Part shown: positions 58,008 through 64,000 of the stretch, piece after piece
How positions within the stretch are numbered: the stretch's first letter is position 1
How the letters are laid out: each line of letters begins with the position of its first letter
Assembly: GCA_032622095.1 (NCBI GenBank)
Contig: CP136069.1
Span: 84,404,958-84,468,957, forward strand
Source of the DNA: Siphonodentalium dalli
Lineage: Eukaryota > Mollusca > Scaphopoda > Gadilida > Siphonodentaliidae
DNA: 64,000 bases
Direction: 5' to 3'
Made by a program: the position numbers and the translations under genes
Notes under the pieces: model-generated
The model's input: the letters and a program-made list of their open reading frames with translations, nothing else
What the model was told of the DNA's origin: nothing
Databases searched by the model: none

Positions 58008-58917
58008 TAGGGGTGCCACGATTAATCGTATAATCGATGAACCGTTGATAAAGTCGATAATCGATTACCATTTCCATAGTCGATTAATCTGCGTTATTTA
58101 TTTCAGACGTCGGAAAATGCCGGGTATTATTGAATACGGTGTTTCTTTTACACAGTGTAATCTACAACCGAAGGGTTAACAACCTTTGATCGCATATCAA
58201 TTTAATCAAAGAGATTCCGACAACATGAGTACTACTAACTTATGTTGCAAACACTCGGCACGAGTCGGCAGTTCATTTGATGATGCGACATGGTTACTCT
58301 TCGGCCCATTGTATATTCTACAAATCTGTGGCACTGCAGCTTTGAACTTATGGCGACGTCGTTGTATATAAATTTAAACTATGGCACTATGGCTTTGAAC
58401 TGTGCCGACTGTCACCTTAGATGTTACTAATACAGGTTATCGTGTATCATACTTAACTTGTTCTAAGTCCTGTAATTTGCGGGTGGGGGCACACGTTTGT
58501 GAATGTTAACCACGCACTGGATGTTTGATGAAACTTATAGTTTCTAACTTTCCTACTTTTATATTGTTTTATATTTTATATGAATGTTTGGCTATTCGTA
58601 ACTGAAATCAATCGCAACGTTCGTTCAAATGAACTCACAAATATTATAATCATAACATCGCCGAGAACTGTGGTGGTATTCAAAACATTGTGTTCATTGG
58701 TCATTAACAGTGGTTTATGATGCACTTTATTAATGTAAAAAATTACATCAGCCGATGCCACAATCAGCGACAGCCAACAGTGCATTTAACCAGCCCCCAG
58801 CCAATAGGCCATATTACGGAAATCTTCCACTGAAGTTATTAGGTACGATTAATCGATTATAGTCGATTATTGACAACCGATTATCGATTATCAAAATCAA
58901 TAATCGTGGCACCTCTA
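58008..58917. mobile_element. Non-autonomous hAT element, 910 bp
   Basis: Ends TAGGGGTGCCACGATTA and (complement) TAGAGGTGCCACGATTA, with many CGATTA/TAATCG sub-terminal repeats. Perfect 8-bp duplication ATCTCACA at 58000-58007 and 58918-58925. A 61-codon frame at 58186-58371 (STTNLCCKH) vaguely recalls a BED zinc finger but is not convincing. Confidence 0.9.
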
Positions 58918-59575
58918 ATCTCACATGCACCTCAGACACATTGCACAGGGTGTAAATGTTCCTCAGACATCCCTCAACTGCACTGAAATATAAAGTCCCA
59001 CACCACACTGAAAATGGTACCACAGGCCACACCTTGACTCAGCATTCAAATTGGCATATGCATGCTTGTAAGTTTTATATACCCAAACAAACCAGTAGAT
59101 AATTTCATGTGCTTTTTAGTGCCCATCCCAGAAGGGTGTTTGATATGGTAGACATGCAGTCATCTTTATACTGTCTGTATACATACTAGTAACTATGCCT
59201 GAACACTATGAATCCTTGATTGACTGGGGAGAGGAACTTTAAATTCTGATATAGAAAGTCTTCTACATGTATATTGCTCTCTAGCAGATAAGACTTCTTC
59301 CCATAAGACATGGGAGTTGAACAAACAAGATTACCACAGGCAGGTTTTAAAGACTGCAGATTTATTGGTGAGATTCATCTGCAACCACAAATGGACATGT
59401 ATTTTAATAGAAGTAATTTGTTTTTGAAAATTCCATCTAAAATTATTGCTGCTTAATGAAAACATAGTATATAGTATATATTTAACGATTTTGATGTGTT
59501 TACATGCCATTGACATGCATTAAAAAAAAAAAAAAAATTAAAAAAAATTAAAAAAAAATGTTTTTTTGGGTTGTT

Positions 59576-59938
59576 ATTTTTATGTTTACCCATACCATAG
59601 TATGGTAAACATAGTGTCGTTGCCCGGATTGACCACTCGTCGTTCGTCCGTCTGTCCGTCTGTCTGTCTGTCTGTCTGTCCGTAGACACTTTACGAGTAA
59701 TGCGATAACTAAAACATTTTCTATCCGATCGAAACCAAATTTTGTATATGGGTTTCTCAGCCCATAATACAGATCGAGTTCGAATTTGGGTTTGATCCTA
59801 GTTTTTGTTACAGAGTTATGGCCCTTTTTCAACTTAGAATTCACGCATTCTGCCATAACTCAAACATTTTTATGTTTACCCATACCATAGTATGGTAAAC
59901 ATAGTGTCGTTGCCCAGATTGACCACTCGTCGTTCGTC

Positions 59939-59973
<35 letters not shown>

Positions 59974-60290
59974 CTGTCTGTCTGTCCGTAGACACTTTAC
60001 GAGTAATGCGATAACTCAAATATTTTCTATCCGATCGAAACCAAATTTTGTATATGGGTTTCTCAGCCAAAAATACAGATCGAGTTCGAATTTGGGTTTG
60101 ATCCGAGTTTTTGTTACAGAGTTATGGCCCTTTTTCAACTTATAATTCACGCATTCTGCCATAACTCAATCATTTTTTATCTGATTGGAACCAAATTTGG
60201 TATGTGAGTTTCACAGCCCAAAATACAGATCGAGTCCGAATATGTGTTTGATCCGATTAATTTTAAAGGAGTTATGACCCTTTTTCGATT
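59576..60290 (-). mobile_element. Two pearl-like copies with terminal hairpin and GTCT microsatellite
   Basis: Hairpins TATGTTTACCCATACCATA / TATGGTAAACATA lie at 59580-59612 and 59870-59902, each followed by CCGTCTGTCTGTCTGTC and a core starting GTAGACACTTTACGAG. Orientation is minus. The first copy is truncated by the second, so this is a tandem insertion about 290 bp apart. Confidence 0.75.
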
Positions 60291-62030
60291 TTTTTTTTTT
60301 TTTTTTTAAATTAATTTTTTTTTAGATTTAGCTTCTTGCTAAATTTAGCATATACAAATATTAAATTTTGTTTGAACTTTAAATAACAATAAAAAAAAAT
60401 ATTAAATAATAAAAAAAAATTGACATTTTCATTTATTTTAGTTTTATACGATTAATTAGGTGTGATATCCTGTTTTGAATATATGAAGATTTTATTGCAA
60501 TAGTTTCATGTAATATAATGATATCAATAAATTACCATGTGATCATCCAACATCCAGAGTATATGAGAGGATTTTTATAGATGTTGTCATTCCAAGTGAA
60601 ATCTGTTATGACATGAGTGATGACATGATACAGAGCTCTGGTGGGTCAAGCAAGATAAACAACACTGGTGGCTGGCTGTTTGTTTATTCTAACTGTCAAA
60701 TTGATTAATGGCAGCACAAGACTGGTGTTTTTCCTATTCTTGAAATTTCATTACAGGGTGATATAAGGGCCCCCCTCACCTATATAAGTGTCTTCTAAAT
60801 TCCATTAATTTGCTTCAAAAATAATTAACCCTTTCCAAGGTTTCCATAGACAACATGCTATAATGTACATGGACTCTTCCTCATATCTCTTAATATCTAT
60901 TGGGTATCTTTGCACACTATTCACTTCTATCAATTTTGGTATTGACTGATTAATTGATTTTTGAAAAATATATTAACCCTTCAGACACGTGCTTTCAATT
61001 TGAAATTAAAACAACAGCTGATAGCCAATATGATTTATCTATGCAATGGGAAACAGGCAGATAAATATACATGACTATTGTAAGTGATGACTTGTTTTGA
61101 AAATCAATATGGTAGATGTTAGTATTTCCAGGAACTTTATTTTCCCATTTGTTCACATTTTCATGGTTGATTGAATTTTAGGGGCCACAGAGCACTTAGA
61201 AGATTAACATTGAAGGTTGTGGCTTTTAGTGCCCAAGCTACTTGTAAAACATTGTAATGTGTGAAACCATTCAAATGAGGGCTAACTTACTTTCTTTTAT
61301 ATGAACGATTTAGTGGTCATAGGGGCCAACATCCCCATCATATTATGTCTGTATAACATTATATAGATAATACTTTTGAATTGTATAAACTACATATATT
61401 TTTGAAAACCATACACCCCTGTTATGAAACACTTAATCTTATTTAATACACAGGTCAGATCTGATCTTATATCTGTCCATATTTGATAAACAAATAACTG
61501 GGGAGAATGGGGGAAGGGGGGGGGGGTAATTAAAGTACCAATTAAATACGAGATGGAATCCCCTACATATATGTCGTTCTAAGCAATTATAATTTCTCTT
61601 TAGAAGTGAATAATAAATTTTGAATATCTGGCATGTCAAAAGTGGCAAAGATAGGGATTTATCACTTTTGCTTCTAATGAGTTAACCATTGGATCTCACA
61701 GTGAGAGGTCCTTGTGTGAATAGGGACAGAGTTATGAGATTTAAAACTACTCCTCCCCAACCCAAATACTTTAACCCTTTCTTAAGACAAATTATTTGAG
61801 CTTTTGATTTCAAGTTGGGTACTGATATATGGATTAATTCCTGTGATCATATCTTTGACAAATTATCAGTTATGGCTAGTCGCTATCGCCAAGGTATGGG
61901 TTAAACATCTGCCGATCGTGATCGGCCTCTCGTTTGATTTGGGTTGAAATTTGAAAATAAAAGTCCAGGTCGGCCCAATTTCGGCAGGTCGGTCGGGTAA
62001 CCGGAAACACAGATGTTTTTTTTTTTGGCC
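60291..62030. other. No gene seen
   Basis: Poly-T/A-rich at 60288-60420, then AT-rich sequence with isolated TTAACCCTT motifs (60827, 60973, 61771) that may be lone ends of TTAA-type elements. Confidence 0.4.
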
Positions 62031-62034
62031 TAAG

Positions 62035-62152
62035 CAACAACATTAACACTTGCGATGCCGAATCCTTAAATTCATATCAAACAGCGGAACAATTTGCTGC
62101 TGTAGCTAAGGATATATGTCCCAACATGAACATTGTATACGTAAATTCTTAA
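62035..62152 (+). pseudogene. Possible terminal-exon fragment, unknown protein
   Basis: A T-run and CTAAG precede a 38-codon frame that reads NINTCDAESLNSYQTAEQF and continues AAVAKDICPNMNIVYVNS before TAA. Amino-acid composition and codon use look like real coding sequence, unlike the frames around it. No start codon, no recognised domain. It may belong with the frame at 62803-63201 as parts of one decayed element, but that is a guess. Confidence 0.3.
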
Positions 62153-62589
62153 ATAGTGGAAACGAAAATGGAAATATTTCACAAACAATGGAAACCTAAT
62201 AATATTGAGATTAGAGGGATCCCTGGCACCAGAGATGCCCATTATTTCGAGAGTGTGGAGCCATATATTGTGAAATACTCTATGATATCCAGTGATATCG
62301 ACGAAAAAGGAGGAAGATATTCTGCAGTTTTCCTTTATAAGCAGGGGGGGGGGGGGGTCGGAAAAAAAACTTAAGGCACGTATGGCATTTTTTCCCTTTC
62401 GATCATTTTTTTTACCCACCCACCCCCACCGCCAATTTTTTTTCTGTTTTCGGCAGTTTTTTCCGACCATTTTTTGACACCCACCCCCCCTTTTAACACT
62501 AAAACAGAGATTTGCGGGGGGAATTCACTGTAAACAGCTGTATATGAATTTCGGTGCATACTATTTATCATGGATGTTAACATGGACAT

Positions 62590-62680
62590 GTAAATAGGAA
62601 TGAGTCATTTTGAGGTCATTCGGCCAAAAAAACATGGCTGCCAGCGGCCATCTTGGATTTCAAAATTTGCAACAAAATAC
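62590..62680 (-). repeat. Single inverted monomer of the GCCATGTTTTT satellite
   Basis: AATGAGTCATTTTGAGGTCA then CATGGCTGCCAGCGGCCATC, in reverse orientation to the 23-24.3 kb array. An isolated copy next to the partial coding exon. Confidence 0.7.
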
Positions 62681-62802
62681 AACACGATAATTGCCTGCAG
62701 TTTACCAGTTAGAATTACATTATTTCTCTCATTCAAAGTGGTTTGAAGCCCAACTCATTGCCAAAACACTAAAAAAAACAAGCAGGAACTTCTTTTTTTT
62801 AG

Positions 62803-63201
62803 TTGCGGAAAAAATTGCTTGTTGGTGATTTTGACAACCCACCCACCCAAATTTTTTTTTTCACCCCCCCCCCTGTTATAAGTGGCAAAGTTGTGAAATC
62901 GATTCAAGCAGGGGCACCAAAACAGAATGTACAATCAGTGGTATCTTATAAAGTAGGCCAATGGGTTGTAGTTGAGTATGATGCAAAAGAATATTTCGGA
63001 CAGATAATTGATAGTAAATATGCGGAATTCGAAATCAGATGCCTCAAGTTGACCGATAGCGGTAAAGTGTATAAATTCGAAGCTGAAGAGGATATAGTAT
63101 GGTATGGTGATGGGGACATTCGGAAACCTATGGCAAAGCACCCTGTCTTGATCAACAGCCGAGGGCTGTATAGGGTTGAAGTGAGTAAAAAATTGACATG
63201 A
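62803..63201 (+). CDS. Partial coding exon, small beta-barrel-like C-terminus of a transposon-type protein
   Basis: An open frame of 132 codons starts right after TTTTTTTTAG (a possible acceptor; the preceding in-frame codon is TAG) and ends at TGA 63199-63201. Its first 27 codons are low-complexity A/T/C runs, so the true coding part probably starts near 62875. From there it reads YKVGQWVVVEYDAKEYFGQI, IDSKYAEFEIRCLKL and IVWYGDGDIRKPM. The VGxWVVVxYDxxxxxGQI pattern resembles the SH3/Tudor-like C-terminal domain seen in many uncharacterised, often transposon-derived, invertebrate proteins. No catalytic domain is present in the window. No start codon is supported; it may be a terminal exon or a remnant. 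Confidence 0.45.
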   Translation: MRKKLLVGDFDNPPTQIFFFTPPPVISGKVVKSIQAGAPKQNVQSVVSYKVGQWVVVEYDAKEYFGQIIDSKYAEFEIRCLKLTDSGKVYKFEAEEDIVWYGDGDIRKPMAKHPVLINSRGLYRVEVSKKLT

Positions 63202-63301
63202 ATCTACCAAATATGTATTATGTGTTCTTTTTTAATTGAAGTTGAGGAAATTAAATTGATTCTGTTTGTTGAAAATACCTCTTCCTGTGATTTGTGGGAA
63301 C

Positions 63302-63716
63302 GTAACCTCTGTCACGAAATTACATGTGACCTCCGTCACGGAAAGATCACATGTTAATTCAATTATGTGGAGTATTACATCCGTAAATTCTTACAGGTAT
63401 GCATATCTAACAATATTCTATATCATTTTGCTATTTGAGATTTAATGAAGGGTCAATGATGAGATACCGTAGAATTTACAGGCAACATTTAGAGATTTCA
63501 AAAAGGTGTCTTTTTTCGTAACCTCTGTCACGGTTTACTTTCAAGATCTAATGCTTGAAAAAAACTAAGTTTTCTTAAAATTGTATTCTTTTATACAAAA
63601 TTATAGATAATATTGTTTTGTTTATAAAAAACAATAAAAACCACTGTCTTATTATTCTATGATGGATACTTCTTGGTGAAAGTTGTCAATTCAAATTGTT
63701 TGTAACTTCTGTCACG
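63302..63716 (+). repeat. Four GTAACCTCTGTCACG motifs
   Basis: GTAACCTCTGTCACG (63302), GTGACCTCCGTCACG (63326), GTAACCTCTGTCACG (63518) and GTAACTTCTGTCACG (63702), all in the same orientation, 24-192 bp apart, with no similarity in the sequence between them. Confidence 0.8.
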
Positions 63717-64000
63717 ATGGAATTAACCATTGGTTTTGGTTTCGATGACATGTCTTTATGCCAAAAAAAAAAAGACCTGTGTTTCCGGTGACCCGCCCGC
63801 CCCTATTTGGGACCTCCAGACGGTTTTCATTTTGCAAAATTAGTCCGCATCCGGTTTTATTTTCATGCCACCTGGAAAAATTGAAAATTCCATGCACAAA
63901 TCATCAAAATCATCTTCCATTTTCTATTAGTTGCAGTCATTAATTTAATTCAATGAGTCATTAGCATAATTAATTTAATTAACTGTGTAAAGCATGCTCA

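Noticed and set aside
59453-60070. Proteins rich in TDRQTDRQTDRR
   Set aside because: Direct translation of the GTCT microsatellite in the pearl-like copies.

Overview
The window is AT-rich animal nuclear DNA. It holds one gene that can be reconstructed with confidence: an RNF19A/RNF19B-type RBR E3 ubiquitin ligase on the minus strand, split into nine coding exons between 26462 and 3357. Every exon junction has a GT donor and an AG acceptor. Phase is kept across all eight introns, and the joined reading frame encodes 828 residues ending in TAG. Family order is complete: RING1, IBR, RING2 with its catalytic cysteine, two membrane segments, then the conserved serine-rich cytoplasmic blocks. An acceptor-like site just before the ATG suggests that a 5' UTR exon lies upstream (higher coordinates) and was not found.

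Almost everything else is repeat. The layout suggests a marine lophotrochozoan, most likely a bivalve mollusc. The reason is the abundance of short elements with 130-165 bp core repeats, a GACGGACGGACAG-type microsatellite and a terminal hairpin, the architecture described for bivalve 'pearl' (Helitron-like) elements. This is inference from architecture; the species cannot be named.

Layout. 1-3356: pearl-like element, TTAA-flanked inverted-repeat elements and the 3' flank of RNF19. 3357-26462: RNF19 with introns full of elements: TTAA (piggyBac-like) MITEs, a hAT MITE with a perfect 8-bp target duplication, a Tc1/mariner-like foldback MITE, and in intron 2 a tandem array with a three-monomer higher-order period. 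26.5-29 kb: no gene seen, but repeated GTCACTCCTGTTACC motifs. 28990-32404: head-to-tail array of a 1.38-kb unit (two full copies and one partial). 32.7-33.6 kb: a diverged 360-bp tandem repeat. 35.3-49.9 kb: a large interrupted inverted repeat, its left arm invaded by pearl-like elements and its centre by a hAT element. 50.7-51.5 kb: a 165-bp tandem array closed by an inverted copy. 52.8-53.5 kb: a 130-bp tandem repeat carrying nuclear-receptor-like AGGTCA half-sites. 54.4-56.2 kb: a 1.86-kb TTAA-flanked element. 58.0-58.9 kb: a second intergenic hAT MITE. 59.6-60.3 kb: two pearl-like copies on the minus strand. 62.0-63.2 kb: two coding-looking terminal-exon fragments on the plus strand, the larger resembling the small beta-barrel C-terminus of transposon-derived proteins.

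No CRISPR array, rRNA or functional tRNA was found. I do not see a new multi-gene system. The unusual points are the RNF19 N-terminal 11-residue repeats, elements sitting almost on its splice sites, the higher-order repeat, the tandem 1.38-kb array, and the two clusters of GTNAC-N4-GTNAC motifs.
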